Shown piece after piece: positions 25,298-33,696 of a DNA stretch of 64,000 bases. The DNA is from Phyllobacterium zundukense (GTDB lineage Bacteria; Pseudomonadota; Alphaproteobacteria; Rhizobiales; Rhizobiaceae), in NCBI RefSeq assembly GCF_002764115.1, contig NZ_CP017940.1, positions 1,338,501 to 1,402,500 on the forward strand. Direction: 5' to 3'. Made by a program: the position numbers and the translations under genes. Below the pieces are notes generated by a model. That model was not told the DNA's origin. It was given only the letters and a program-made list of their open reading frames with translations, and did no database searches. Position 1 is the stretch's first letter, and each line of letters begins with the position of its first letter.

Positions 25298-25846
25298 TCA
25301 CAACCGCGACAGAAACTGAGCAAACACCATCGAGCCTTCCGGCCAGGGGCCGTGTCCGCTTTCAGAATTGAGATGGCCGCTGTCACCGGCATCGATGATC
25401 ATTGAGCCCCAGGAAGCGGCGAGATCGTCTGCCACCTCATAGCTGCAATAGTGATCGTTGCGGCTGGCGACGACGATCGAGGGAAAGGTAAAGGGATCGC
25501 GCGGGTAGGGGCCGAACGTCATCAGATGCTTTGGCCGGATTTTCGGGTTTGAAACGTCCGGCGGCGTCACCAGGAACGCGCCTTTGACCTTGTCGCCGAT
25601 TTCCGGGATGGCATGGATGAAGGTCGGCACGCCAAGCGAATGCGCGACGACGACGACCGGGCGCGTTGCTGCGTTGATGGATTTGACCACTTCGGCCACC
25701 CAGTCCTCGCGCACGGGTTTCGTCCACTCCGCCTGCTCGACCCGGCGCGCCGTCGAGAGTTTTGACTCCCAGCGCGTCTGCCAGTGATCGGGGCCGGAAT
25801 TGGTATAACCGGGAACAATGAGAATATCGGCGTCTTTGACTTTCAT
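25298..25846 (-). CDS. Alpha/beta hydrolase, RBBP9/YdeN family
   Basis: The 182-residue protein is a compact serine hydrolase. ILIVPGYTNSGPDHWQTRWE is the family start, AHSLG holds the nucleophile serine (about residue 70), ASRNDHYCS the aspartate, and GHLNSESGHGPWPEG the histidine. The family is found widely and has no settled substrate. It stands alone and converges with the broken toxin gene. Confidence 0.9.
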   Translation of the reverse strand: MKVKDADILIVPGYTNSGPDHWQTRWESKLSTARRVEQAEWTKPVREDWVAEVVKSINAATRPVVVVAHSLGVPTFIHAIPEIGDKVKGAFLVTPPDVSNPKIRPKHLMTFGPYPRDPFTFPSIVVASRNDHYCSYEVADDLAASWGSMIIDAGDSGHLNSESGHGPWPEGSMVFAQFLSRL

Positions 25847-25906
25847 GCGCCGTATTTAGGAAAAATGGCGAAGGTTCGCAATACGGGAGCGAATGCCAGT
25901 CAGAGT

Positions 25907-26524
25907 TCATGCTGCGTCGGCAGCCTCGCATCGTTGGGGTGCGTTAAAGAGATTGCGGCCAATGGCGCGCGCAGCGTCCAAATGAAAAGCCGGATCCAGC
26001 GTTTCCGATTCGAGCAGGAGCTCGGACGTCACGCATGCACCACAATACTCGAAGATCCCATGGTCGATCTGCGTCTTCATGGCGCCGGCATAGCCATGCC
26101 GCGCATAGGTTCGCGCGTCGCTGCCTCCGATGCCGACGAGATGAACCCGCAAGTGACGAAGTTTCTTTACCAGCTTGGCGTCCGGGCTGAAGTCGAAAGC
26201 CCAGCCATTGGCGAAGACGCGATCAATCCATCCCTTAAGGAGCCCCGGCATGGACCACCAGTAGACGGGAAAGACCAGCACAAGGGCATCGGCGCGATCG
26301 ATCCTCGCCTGCTCAGCGGCAACATCGGCGGGCGGTGGCGCCAACCGGCGATGAACGGCGAGGTCAGCCGCGGTGAACCTTGGATCGAATGCTTCCGCCA
26401 TGAGGTCTGCGATTTCGAAGGTATTGCCTGGGGCGGACAGCGATACCCCCTCGGCAACATGCGCAGCGACGGTATGGCTGAGCGACTTGGGATCGGGATG
26501 TGCGATGACAATAAGCGCGTGCAT
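25907..26524 (-). CDS. NAD(P)H:quinone oxidoreductase-like flavoprotein
   Basis: A 205-residue flavodoxin-fold protein (KefF/MdaB/NQO1-like). HALIVIAHPDPKSLSHTVAA is the FMN/FAD loop, LVFPVYWWSMPGLLKGWIDRV the conserved substrate-side motif, and DARTYARHGYAGAM the later loop. It probably reduces quinones by two electrons. It is divergent from a TetR regulator whose operator-like repeats fill the 93-base gap, so it is very likely controlled by that protein. Confidence 0.9.
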   Translation of the reverse strand: MHALIVIAHPDPKSLSHTVAAHVAEGVSLSAPGNTFEIADLMAEAFDPRFTAADLAVHRRLAPPPADVAAEQARIDRADALVLVFPVYWWSMPGLLKGWIDRVFANGWAFDFSPDAKLVKKLRHLRVHLVGIGGSDARTYARHGYAGAMKTQIDHGIFEYCGACVTSELLLESETLDPAFHLDAARAIGRNLFNAPQRCEAADAA

Positions 26525-26568
26525 GTTGAAAACTCCTGCTGACCGATTGCGGACGAAAGGCGTAGTCT

Positions 26569-26615
26569 GTATACTTTTAGTAGGCTACGTTTAGTAAGTT
26601 ACTTTTGGTATATAA
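26569..26615. promoter_or_regulatory. Candidate TetR operator: three direct repeats, two dyads
   Basis: TACTTTTAGTA (26572-26582), TACGTTTAGTA (26586-26596) and TACTTTTGGTA (26600-26610) repeat with an exact 14-base period. Between them lie the perfect 9-base dyads GTAGGCTAC (26580-26588) and GTAAGTTAC (26594-26602). The block fills the centre of the gap between the divergent flavoprotein and TetR genes. Confidence 0.7.
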
Positions 26616-26617
26616 GC

Positions 26618-27265
26618 ATGTCAAGCGTTGAAACGAGAGAAATGGCTTCCGGTTCACTGCGGCGCCGCCGCTTGTCGAGGGAGGATCGGCATCGCCAGCT
26701 TCTCGATGTCGCATGGCGGCTGGTCCGTGAAGAAGGAACGGAAGCCTTGACACTCGGCCGGGTCGCCGAGCAAGCAGGCGTTGCAAAACCCGTCGTCTAC
26801 GACCATTTCGGTACGCGGCCGGGGCTGCTCGCGGCGCTCTACCAGGAGTACGATGCGCGTCAGACAGCGCTGATGGATTCAGCGATACAGGCGAGCGAAC
26901 CGATCCTGGCGGAGAGGGCTGCGGTCATTGCGTCTTCTTACGTGGATTGCGTGATTAGCCAGGGCCGCGAGATACCCGGCGTGAGCGCGGCACTCGCCGG
27001 TTCACCGGAACTCGAAAAGATCAAGCGTGCATACGAGATGGCATTCATCGAGAAGTGCCGCATTGTCCTCACCCCATTCGCCGGAGCTGCGGGTGGTATC
27101 GCTTCAGCTGCGCTTTGGGCGATGCTTGGAGCAGCCGAGGCTCTGTCCTATGCCGCAGCGACCGGCGATATCACGGCGGCGCAGGCGCAGGACGAACTCT
27201 TTGAAACAATCGTCGCAATGGTCGCCAGAAGCGCGCGCAGCGGCACTCGGCCAAACATCGGATAA
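26618..27265 (+). CDS. TetR/AcrR family transcriptional regulator
   Basis: A 215-residue regulator. RRHLSREDRHRQLL-like opening, then WRLVREEGTEALTLGRVAEQ and AGVAKPVVYDHFGTRPGLLA form the helix-turn-helix (about residues 30-68). The rest is the ligand domain. No good ribosome site precedes ATG 26618, which lies 8 bases after the operator block, so the message may be leaderless; ATG 26642 (after GAGAGAA) is an alternative. It is divergent from the quinone reductase-like gene and probably represses both. Confidence 0.92.
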   Translation: MSSVETREMASGSLRRRRLSREDRHRQLLDVAWRLVREEGTEALTLGRVAEQAGVAKPVVYDHFGTRPGLLAALYQEYDARQTALMDSAIQASEPILAERAAVIASSYVDCVISQGREIPGVSAALAGSPELEKIKRAYEMAFIEKCRIVLTPFAGAAGGIASAALWAMLGAAEALSYAAATGDITAAQAQDELFETIVAMVARSARSGTRPNIG

Positions 27266-27359
27266 GAACCCCCGCCCCAGTCAATGGAGATGCCCACCAC
27301 CTTCACCCCTTGCCATCGCCAGTGCTAGCATCGCGACGATTCCAGTTGCGGAGGCAGGC

Positions 27360-28343
27360 ATGACGATATTGGTCACAGGCAGTTCCGGCCATCTGGGCGA
27401 GGCGCTGGTCCGCACCCTGCGTGCCAGGGGGCAGGAGGTCGCCGGGCTCGATATAATAGAAGGTCCGTTCACCACGCATGTCGGTTCCGTTGCCGACCGC
27501 ACCTTTGTCAAGCATTGCATGGCGGGCGTGAAAACGGTCCTTCATGCAGCGACGCTGCACAAGCCGCATGTCGCCACCCATGCGCGGCAGGATTTCGTCG
27601 ATACCAATATCACCGGCACGCTCAACCTGCTGGAAGAGGCCGTGGCGGCAGGTGTCTGCTCGTTCATCTATACCAGCACGACGAGTGTCTTTGGCGATGC
27701 GCTGGTCCCGCCGGCCGGCGCTCCGGCGGCGTGGATCACCGAGGACGTCCGGCCGATCCCGAAGAACATCTATGGTGTCACCAAAGCGGCCGCCGAAAAT
27801 CTCTGCCAGCTGTTCCAAAGAAATCAGGGGCTGGCGACGATGGTTTTGCGGACGTCGCGCTTCTTCCCGGAAGAGGACGACGACAGGCATGTTCGCAATG
27901 GTTTCGCCGACGACAACATCAAGCTGAATGAATTCCTCTACCGCCGGGTGGATATCGAGGACATTGTCAGTGCGCATCTGCTCGCCGCCGAAAAGGCGCC
28001 GGTACTTGGGTTCCGCTGCTATATCATCAGTGCGACCACGCCCTTCACACCGGACGATTTGCCGGATCTGCGCGCTGACGCCCCGCGCGCCGTCCAACGT
28101 CACATTCCCGAATATGAGGCGGAATTTGCGCGGCGCGGCTGGAAGATGCTGCCGAGTATCGACCGCGTCTATGTCAACGAACGGGCGCGGAACGAGCTTG
28201 GCTGGCAGCCGAAATATGATTTCCGCTTTCTCATCGAGCGTCTGGCTGAGGGCAAGGACATGCGCAGTCCGCTGGCCCAGCAGATCGGCTCAAAGGGCTA
28301 TCATGCTGAAAGCTTTATGGAGGGACCTTATCCGGTCGATTGA
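27360..28343 (+). CDS. NAD-dependent epimerase/dehydratase family protein
   Basis: The 327-residue extended SDR begins MTILVTGSSGHLGEALVRTL with the TGxxGxxG loop, has FIYTSTTSVFG (catalytic serine/threonine), NIYGVTKAAAENLCQ with the YxxxK pair, and TMVLRTSRFFPEEDDD as the substrate loop. GGAGG lies 7 bases before the chosen ATG at 27360. The frame stays open upstream into the TetR gene but without a start site. Substrate is probably a nucleotide-linked or simple sugar; not determined. Confidence 0.9.
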   Translation: MTILVTGSSGHLGEALVRTLRARGQEVAGLDIIEGPFTTHVGSVADRTFVKHCMAGVKTVLHAATLHKPHVATHARQDFVDTNITGTLNLLEEAVAAGVCSFIYTSTTSVFGDALVPPAGAPAAWITEDVRPIPKNIYGVTKAAAENLCQLFQRNQGLATMVLRTSRFFPEEDDDRHVRNGFADDNIKLNEFLYRRVDIEDIVSAHLLAAEKAPVLGFRCYIISATTPFTPDDLPDLRADAPRAVQRHIPEYEAEFARRGWKMLPSIDRVYVNERARNELGWQPKYDFRFLIERLAEGKDMRSPLAQQIGSKGYHAESFMEGPYPVD

Positions 28344-28474
28344 GTTGGTAAACAATCCTCACCCTTCGGTTCACTATTTGTGAACAAGCTGTTCGCTGGC
28401 ACATGGCTTGTTTCCGGCGTGGATAAATCCGACCTTATGCACAACGAAACAGAAATGTCGCGAAGGGGATACGC

Positions 28475-29365
28475 ATGAAGCTCACACGCCGGGATGTGGT
28501 TGGTGGTACCGTGGCCCTCGTAGCGATGGCGGGAAATGCCCGCGCGGAGACAAAGATGGACAAGATTTCCTTTGCAGCGACGGCACCGACCCATGTGTCG
28601 AAAGTTGGCATCAAGGCCAAGGATGCCGATGCGCTGTCGAAATATTACCAGGATGTGGTTGGCTTGCGCGAGATATCACGCAAGGGCCAGTCGGTCATTC
28701 TTGGCGCAGGTGAAACGCCGCTGCTCGAGATCGAGCAGGCTTCGGCTGTTCGCGCCGACGATCCGCATAGTGCCGGTCTCTACCATACCGCCTTTCTCCT
28801 GCCGGCGCGTGCCGACCTTGCCCGCTGGGCGAGGCGGGCCATTGACCAGCGCACGCCGATTGTCGGCGCTTCCGACCATCTGGTCAGCGAGGCGATCTAT
28901 CTGACCGACCCGGAGGGCAACGGCGTCGAGATCTATGCCGACCGCCCGCATGAAAACTGGAAATGGAACGGCTCATCCGTGCAGATGGGTACCGAGGCGC
29001 TGGATGTCGGCAATCTGCTGGGCGAACCCGGCAATGATGTGCCGTGGACCGCTGCACCCGATGGCACGATGGTCGGCCATCTCCACCTGCGCGTTGGCAA
29101 CGCCAAGGAAGCGGAGAGCTGGTGGCAGAACGAGCTCGGGTTGCAGACGGTTGCAGGGTTCGGCGGCAGCGCTGTATTCATGTCGACTGGCGGCTACCAT
29201 CACCATGTGGCCGCCAACTCCTGGCAGAGCCGCGGCGCCGGCCGCCGCGACAATGACCGTTCGGGTCTCGCCTGGGCCGAGTTCAGCTCTGCCGATGCAA
29301 AGAACGAGCGCGAGATCGTCGATCCCTGGGGCAATGTCATCCGCATCGTGCCCGCAAAGGGTTAG
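28475..29365 (+). CDS. VOC family (glyoxalase/extradiol dioxygenase-like) protein with Tat-like signal
   Basis: The 296-residue protein holds two vicinal oxygen chelate modules: THVSKVGIKAKDADALSKYY to DPEGNGVEIYADRP, and DGTMVGHLHLRVGNAKEAES to VDPWGNVIRIV. Residues 1-24 (TRRDVVGGTVALVAMAG, cleavage after NARA) look like a twin-arginine signal, unusual for this mostly cytosolic group; a cytosolic start at M28 (MDKISF) is possible. CatE-type catechol 2,3-dioxygenases are the nearest known relatives. AAGGGG lies 6 bases before the ATG. Confidence 0.85.
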   Translation: MKLTRRDVVGGTVALVAMAGNARAETKMDKISFAATAPTHVSKVGIKAKDADALSKYYQDVVGLREISRKGQSVILGAGETPLLEIEQASAVRADDPHSAGLYHTAFLLPARADLARWARRAIDQRTPIVGASDHLVSEAIYLTDPEGNGVEIYADRPHENWKWNGSSVQMGTEALDVGNLLGEPGNDVPWTAAPDGTMVGHLHLRVGNAKEAESWWQNELGLQTVAGFGGSAVFMSTGGYHHHVAANSWQSRGAGRRDNDRSGLAWAEFSSADAKNEREIVDPWGNVIRIVPAKG

Positions 29366-29398
29366 TGAGCGCTTACGCTTTCTGGAGTGGCACCATTA

Positions 29399-29538
29399 TT
29401 GTGCGTGGTTCGACAAGCTCACCATGAGGGATGTCGGGATTGCAGGGACCTGAAGCTGCGGGCTTAACTGCCTCGCAGAACGAGGCTCTTATAAAGCCCA
29501 TTCCGTCCCTCATGGTGAGCTTGTCGAACCACGCACAA
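29399..29538. repeat. Palindromic repeat family B, full copy 2
   Basis: Two perfect 33-base arms (29399-29431 and 29506-29538) begin TTGTGCGTGGTTCGACAAGC and enclose a 74-base centre. The arms match copy 1 at 17327-17456 almost exactly; the centre differs. Confidence 0.92.
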
Positions 29539-29607
29539 CGCATTCTATCATTGCGATACTCGCCGGTACGACGCTTCAACCCACTACAACCCCAGCAGGC
29601 AAAATCG

Positions 29608-29647
29608 CCGGAAAATTAATTGAACGCTCGTTCGATTAATTTTCCGG
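29608..29647. repeat. Isolated 40-base palindrome, TetR-operator-like
   Basis: CCGGAAAATTAATTGAACG pairs with the following CGTTCGATTAATTTTCCGG around CT, with one G-T pair. The centre TGAACGCTCGTTCGA looks like the sites of many alphaproteobacterial TetR repressors. No regulator gene is next to it. It could instead be a folded RNA element or a purB terminator. Confidence 0.45.
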
Positions 29648-29808
29648 ATCGCACCGTTTTTACTGGCGGTTTCTGGCCATTCCCACGAACAAAACCGCTA
29701 TTCCGACGCAAGTTTTGATCGAATCCGTGCCACTCTCGCACAAGGATAGGCGATTCCTGTGCAAGAATCCGCCAAAATGGCACGGTTTTCTCAACCGCGA
29801 GATGCGAA

Positions 29809-31125
29809 TTAGGTGTTGCCAGTTGCGCCAAACACGCGCCTGAAGATCGTATCGACATGTTTGGTGTGATAGCCGAGGTCGAACTTCTCGCGGATCGTCG
29901 CCTCCGGCAGTGCCGCCCGGACATCGGCGTCGGCGAGCAGTTCCTCGAGGAAATCCTTGCCGTGTTCCCAGACCTTCATGGCGTTGCGCTGGACCAGGCG
30001 ATAGGAATCCTCGCGCGAAACGCCAGCCTGCGTTAGCGCCAGAAGCACGCGCTGCGAATGGATCAGGCCACGGAACTTGTTCATGTTTTTCAACATGTTG
30101 TCCGGATAGACCAGAAGCTTTTCGATGACGCTGACCATGCGCGCCAGAGCAAAATCGAGGGTAATCGTTGCATCGGGGCCGATCATGCGTTCGACCGAGG
30201 AGTGCGAAATATCGCGCTCATGCCAGAGCGCGACGTTTTCCATCGCCGGCAGGGCGAAGGCGCGGACCATGCGGGCGAGGCCGGTCATGTTCTCGGTCAG
30301 CACCGGATTGCGCTTGTGGGGCATGGCGGAGGAGCCTTTTTGCCCGGGTGAAAAGTACTCTTCGGCCTCCAGAACCTCGGTACGCTGCAGGTGGCGGATC
30401 TCCACGGACAGCCGTTCGATCGATGAGGCAATAACACCCAGGGTTGCGAAATACATGGCGTGGCGGTCGCGCGGAATCACCTGCGTCGAAACCGGTTCCG
30501 CCTGCATTCCCAATGCTTTGGCTACATGTTCTTCCACGCGCGGGTCGATATTGGCAAAGGTACCAACCGCGCCGGAGATGGCGCAGGTTGCAATCTCCGC
30601 GCGTGCCGCCACGAGGCGGGTACGGCAGCGCTCGAACTCGGCGTAGGCCTGCGCCAGCTTGACGCCGAAGGTGGTCGGCTCGGCGTGAATGCCATGGCTG
30701 CGGCCAATGGTGACCGTGTCCTTGTGCTCGAAAGCCCGCTTCTTCAGGGCGGCCAGAAGCTTGTCCAGATCGTCAAGCAGGATGTCGCTGGCGCGCATCA
30801 GCTGGACATTGAAGCAGGTGTCGAGCACGTCGGACGAGGTCATACCCTGATGGACGAAACGCGCATCAGGTCCAACGATTTCCGCCAAATGTGTAAGGAA
30901 AGCAATGACATCGTGCTTGGTTTCGCGCTCGATCTCGTCGATGCGATCGATGTCGAAAGTGGCCGCGCCGCCCTTTTCCCAGATCGTTTTCGCCGCTTCC
31001 TTCGGGATGACGCCGAGCTCCGCGAGGGCGTCGCAGGCGTGGGCTTCAATTTCGAACCAGATGCGGAATTTCGTTTCCGGGGACCAGATGGCGACCATTT
31101 CAGGCCGCGAATAGCGCGGGATCAT
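29809..31125 (-). CDS. purB: Adenylosuccinate lyase
   Basis: PurB splits fumarate from SAICAR and from adenylosuccinate in purine synthesis. The 438-residue protein begins MIPRYSRPEMVAIWSPETKF, has the TIGRSHGIHAEPTTFG histidine loop, and the superfamily signature SSAMPHKRNPV with the catalytic serine. I chose the ATG at 31125, preceded by AGGA; the frame extends 21 codons further without a site. It lies 91 bases after the DUF2259 gene on the same strand. Confidence 0.97.
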   Translation of the reverse strand: MIPRYSRPEMVAIWSPETKFRIWFEIEAHACDALAELGVIPKEAAKTIWEKGGAATFDIDRIDEIERETKHDVIAFLTHLAEIVGPDARFVHQGMTSSDVLDTCFNVQLMRASDILLDDLDKLLAALKKRAFEHKDTVTIGRSHGIHAEPTTFGVKLAQAYAEFERCRTRLVAARAEIATCAISGAVGTFANIDPRVEEHVAKALGMQAEPVSTQVIPRDRHAMYFATLGVIASSIERLSVEIRHLQRTEVLEAEEYFSPGQKGSSAMPHKRNPVLTENMTGLARMVRAFALPAMENVALWHERDISHSSVERMIGPDATITLDFALARMVSVIEKLLVYPDNMLKNMNKFRGLIHSQRVLLALTQAGVSREDSYRLVQRNAMKVWEHGKDFLEELLADADVRAALPEATIREKFDLGYHTKHVDTIFRRVFGATGNT

Positions 31126-31216
31126 ATGTTTTCCTGTCGGCGGTATATTGTGGGCTTGAGGGCGGTCTAGCAGACCGGAGCCGATCACTCAACGCTGCTT
31201 TTTGGGCGACTTTTCG

Positions 31217-31942
31217 CTATCTCCGCTTGGTAACCGCCAGCCAGCGATAATCCGGCCCTTCGAAACCCATTCCACGGACCGCGATCATCACCGCGATCAC
31301 TGGTTTTCCATTCTCTGGATAGTATGTCTGGACGGCGCCGATGCTGTAGCCCTGCGGGCAGCCGCGGCTCGTTGGAACCGACGTGTCTTCGTGCAGCAAT
31401 TCGGCCTTGGCGTCCGCCTTGTCTTCGACAAGTGTCAGACGGAAGCCTTTGATTTTACCAATATTTTGGCATGTGTCGCTGGCAGGAACTTCGATCTCTT
31501 CAAGCTGCACTGTCAATGCCTGATCGACGGCGGGGAAGACCGGGCGTGGATTGACCTTGACTTTGAATGGATCAGCAGAGAGCTCTGTTACGGGGTTGGC
31601 AGCGACCGTATGGCCGGCATTCGCCCGCAGTTCCTCATCGGTCAGCGACGTCACGCCCTGCGCATCCATGCTTGCCTTGTTGCGGGCGTTCTCCAGAGAC
31701 GAATTTTCATCGTCGAGCCTGACGCGCACCGGTGTCTTGGCGACAAACTTGTCGGTTGCGGTGTCGATATAGAACCGGTTGGCGTAGGGAAAGCCCGAGC
31801 CGTCCTGTACGCCGAATTCCTCAAAAGCAAAGACCCCGCCATCCTTGGAAAAGCCAAGAATATCAAGCTTTGCCACGTCTCCGGCTTGTGCCGCTAGCGG
31901 CCACGCAGCCAGGAGCAAAGCGAAGAGAGCGCGGCGGAGCAT
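31217..31942 (-). CDS. Secreted protein, DUF2259 family
   Basis: The 241-residue protein has a signal peptide (MLRRALFALLLAAWPLAAQA, cleavage after AQA), then DVAKLDILGFSKDGGVFAFE and EFGVQDGSGFPYANRFYID, the first conserved block of DUF2259, and the late CPQGYSIGAVQTYYPENG. The family is periplasmic with unknown function. The ATG at 31942 lies 2 bases after the rpe stop, with AAGGATCGTG before it, so it is probably coupled to rpe. Confidence 0.87.
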   Translation of the reverse strand: MLRRALFALLLAAWPLAAQAGDVAKLDILGFSKDGGVFAFEEFGVQDGSGFPYANRFYIDTATDKFVAKTPVRVRLDDENSSLENARNKASMDAQGVTSLTDEELRANAGHTVAANPVTELSADPFKVKVNPRPVFPAVDQALTVQLEEIEVPASDTCQNIGKIKGFRLTLVEDKADAKAELLHEDTSVPTSRGCPQGYSIGAVQTYYPENGKPVIAVMIAVRGMGFEGPDYRWLAVTKRR

Positions 31943-31944
31943 GA

Positions 31945-32619
31945 TCACGATCCTTTCACGCATGAACTGCGGATGAGGTCGATATTGGCCCGGTAGGCTG
32001 CTTCCGATCCGCCCTTGTAGACGGCGGAACCGGCGACCAGCGCATTGGCGCCAGCCGCGGTGACCAGTGCCGCCGTTTCTGCGGTGATGCCGCCATCGAC
32101 TTCAAGATCGATTGGCCGGCTACCGATCATCGCTTTGATTTTGCGTATCTTTTCCTGCGTTTCCGCGATGAACTTCTGGCCACCGAAACCGGGGTTGACC
32201 GTCATGACGAGGATCAGGTCCACGTCGTTCAGCACATATTCGATCGCCGATTCAGGCGTCGCAGGATTGAGCGCGACGCCGGCCTTCTTGCCGAGCGTGC
32301 GGATTGCCTGCAGCGAGCGATGCAGGTGCGGGCCCGCTTCCGCATGGATGGTGATGATGTCGGAGCCGGCCTTGGCGAAAGCTTCGAGATAGGGATCGCA
32401 AGGCGAAATCATCAGGTGCGTGTCGAATATCGCGTCGGTCAGCGGGCGAATGGATTTCACCACTTCAGGACCGAAGGTGATGTTGGGGACGAAGTGGCCG
32501 TCCATGACATCGATGTGGATCCAGTCGGCACCCGCCTGCAAAACGGTGGTAACTTCCGAGCCAAGCTTCGAGAAATCCGAAGCGAGAATAGACGGGGCGA
32601 TGACGAGCGGACGGCTCAT
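31945..32619 (-). CDS. rpe: Ribulose-phosphate 3-epimerase
   Basis: Rpe interconverts D-ribulose 5-phosphate and D-xylulose 5-phosphate in the pentose phosphate and Calvin pathways. The 224-residue TIM barrel begins [20 protein letters not shown] with the active-site serine and aspartate, has [26 protein letters not shown] and the phosphate-binding [10 protein letters not shown] and [15 protein letters not shown] lies 8 bases before the ATG; the longer frame has none. DUF2259 follows at once. Confidence 0.97.
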   Translation of the reverse strand: MSRPLVIAPSILASDFSKLGSEVTTVLQAGADWIHIDVMDGHFVPNITFGPEVVKSIRPLTDAIFDTHLMISPCDPYLEAFAKAGSDIITIHAEAGPHLHRSLQAIRTLGKKAGVALNPATPESAIEYVLNDVDLILVMTVNPGFGGQKFIAETQEKIRKIKAMIGSRPIDLEVDGGITAETAALVTAAGANALVAGSAVYKGGSEAAYRANIDLIRSSCVKGS

Positions 32620-32688
32620 AATATGTCTCCGGTAGAAATGTTGTGGGCGCCGGTTACCACGGGTGGCACCATGGCACAATCGAAACCG

Positions 32689-33696
32689 TCAGAGACGCGA
32701 TTTCCAGATGGGGAAAGGGTCTTTGTCCGCAGGCGTTGCCGCATAGACGCCGCGCGCGATTGCACGCGCCATGGTCGAGGCTGCAGCGGCACAAAGATCA
32801 ATGAATTCAGCTATTTCTGGTGTTCTGCCACTGGTTCCTGTGGCGAGCGCAAATACCAGATCGCCGTCGAAAGGCGTGTGGGCAGGCCAGATGGCCCGGG
32901 CAAAGCCGTCATGGGCGGCTATGGCCAGGCGCTTGGCCTGCGCCGTGGTCAATATCAGGTCGGTGGCGATGACGCCAATCGTGGTGTTCGCTCCGATCGC
33001 CGCATCGCTGAACTTGGTCCTCACTTCGGCTGCGTCGGCGGGGAGCGGATGCGGCAAGCCAAGCCCGCCGAACTCATCACTGATCTCGAACGGGGCGGCC
33101 CAGAAATGCCTGCTTTTTCCAACAGTTACGGAGCCCAATGCATTGACGGCAACGAGTGCACCTATCGTCGTGCCGCTTTCCAGCAGTGACGAAGCCGAGC
33201 CGAGGCCGCCCTTCAACCCGGTGACCGTTGCCCCAGTGCCAGCGCCGATCGTTCCAAGACCGAAATCACGCGAAGCGGATTGCACTGCCGCGTAGCCCAG
33301 TTCACGATAGGGCGGAAAACGGCCCCAATCCTTGTCGCCGCCATTCAACATATCGAAGAGGATTGCCGCGGGAACGATGGGAATACGCTGCGTGCCCACT
33401 TCAAAGCCGATGCCTTTTTCACGCAAGGCGGCCTGGACGCCAGACGCCGCATCGAGCCCGAATGCCGATCCGCCCGATAAAACCAGTGCATTGATCGCCT
33501 CAACCGTATTGTGCGGCTCGAGAAGGTCGGTTTCCCGCGTGCCCGGCGCGCCGCCAAGGATCTGAACTGCCGCTGTCGCGGGCACATCGCAGAGGATGAC
33601 CGTGCTGCCGGATTTGATCTTGTCATCCGAAGCGTTGCCGACACTCAGCCCCTCGACGTCGGTGATGAGATTGCGCGGCCCAGCCTTCATTGTCAT
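32689..33696 (-). CDS. P1 family (DmpA-like) peptidase
   Basis: A 335-residue N-terminal-nucleophile-type aminopeptidase/amidase. GPRNLITDVEGLSVGNASDD is the usual start, LSGGSAFGLDAASGVQAALR the first core, GAGTGATVTGLKGGLGSASS the glycine-rich core, and the self-cleavage Gly-Ser-type junction lies in the region after IGALVAVNALGSVTVG, with TTIGVIATD beyond. DmpA enzymes remove D-amino acids or beta-peptides from short peptides. It overlaps the upstream substrate-binding gene by one base (TGATG), linking it to an import function. Confidence 0.92.
   Translation of the reverse strand: MTMKAGPRNLITDVEGLSVGNASDDKIKSGSTVILCDVPATAAVQILGGAPGTRETDLLEPHNTVEAINALVLSGGSAFGLDAASGVQAALREKGIGFEVGTQRIPIVPAAILFDMLNGGDKDWGRFPPYRELGYAAVQSASRDFGLGTIGAGTGATVTGLKGGLGSASSLLESGTTIGALVAVNALGSVTVGKSRHFWAAPFEISDEFGGLGLPHPLPADAAEVRTKFSDAAIGANTTIGVIATDLILTTAQAKRLAIAAHDGFARAIWPAHTPFDGDLVFALATGTSGRTPEIAEFIDLCAAAASTMARAIARGVYAATPADKDPFPIWKSRL

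Larger units (their letters stand above)
29366..29808. other. Gap between the VOC gene and purB
   Basis: The 443 bases hold a full family B repeat (29399-29538), an isolated 40-base palindrome (29608-29647), and about 160 bases without a clear gene. Paired CCGTGCC (29725-29731) and GGCACGG (29779-29785) segments lie near the purB end. I found no supported reading frame. Confidence 0.6.

Noticed and set aside
17327..29538. A composite transposon bounded by the two full family B repeats
   Set aside because: The 12 kb between them holds core purine genes and no transposase, so the repeats are more likely independent copies.
30460..31170. A plus-strand frame of 236 codons opposite purB
   Set aside because: It is a shadow of purB with no start site support.
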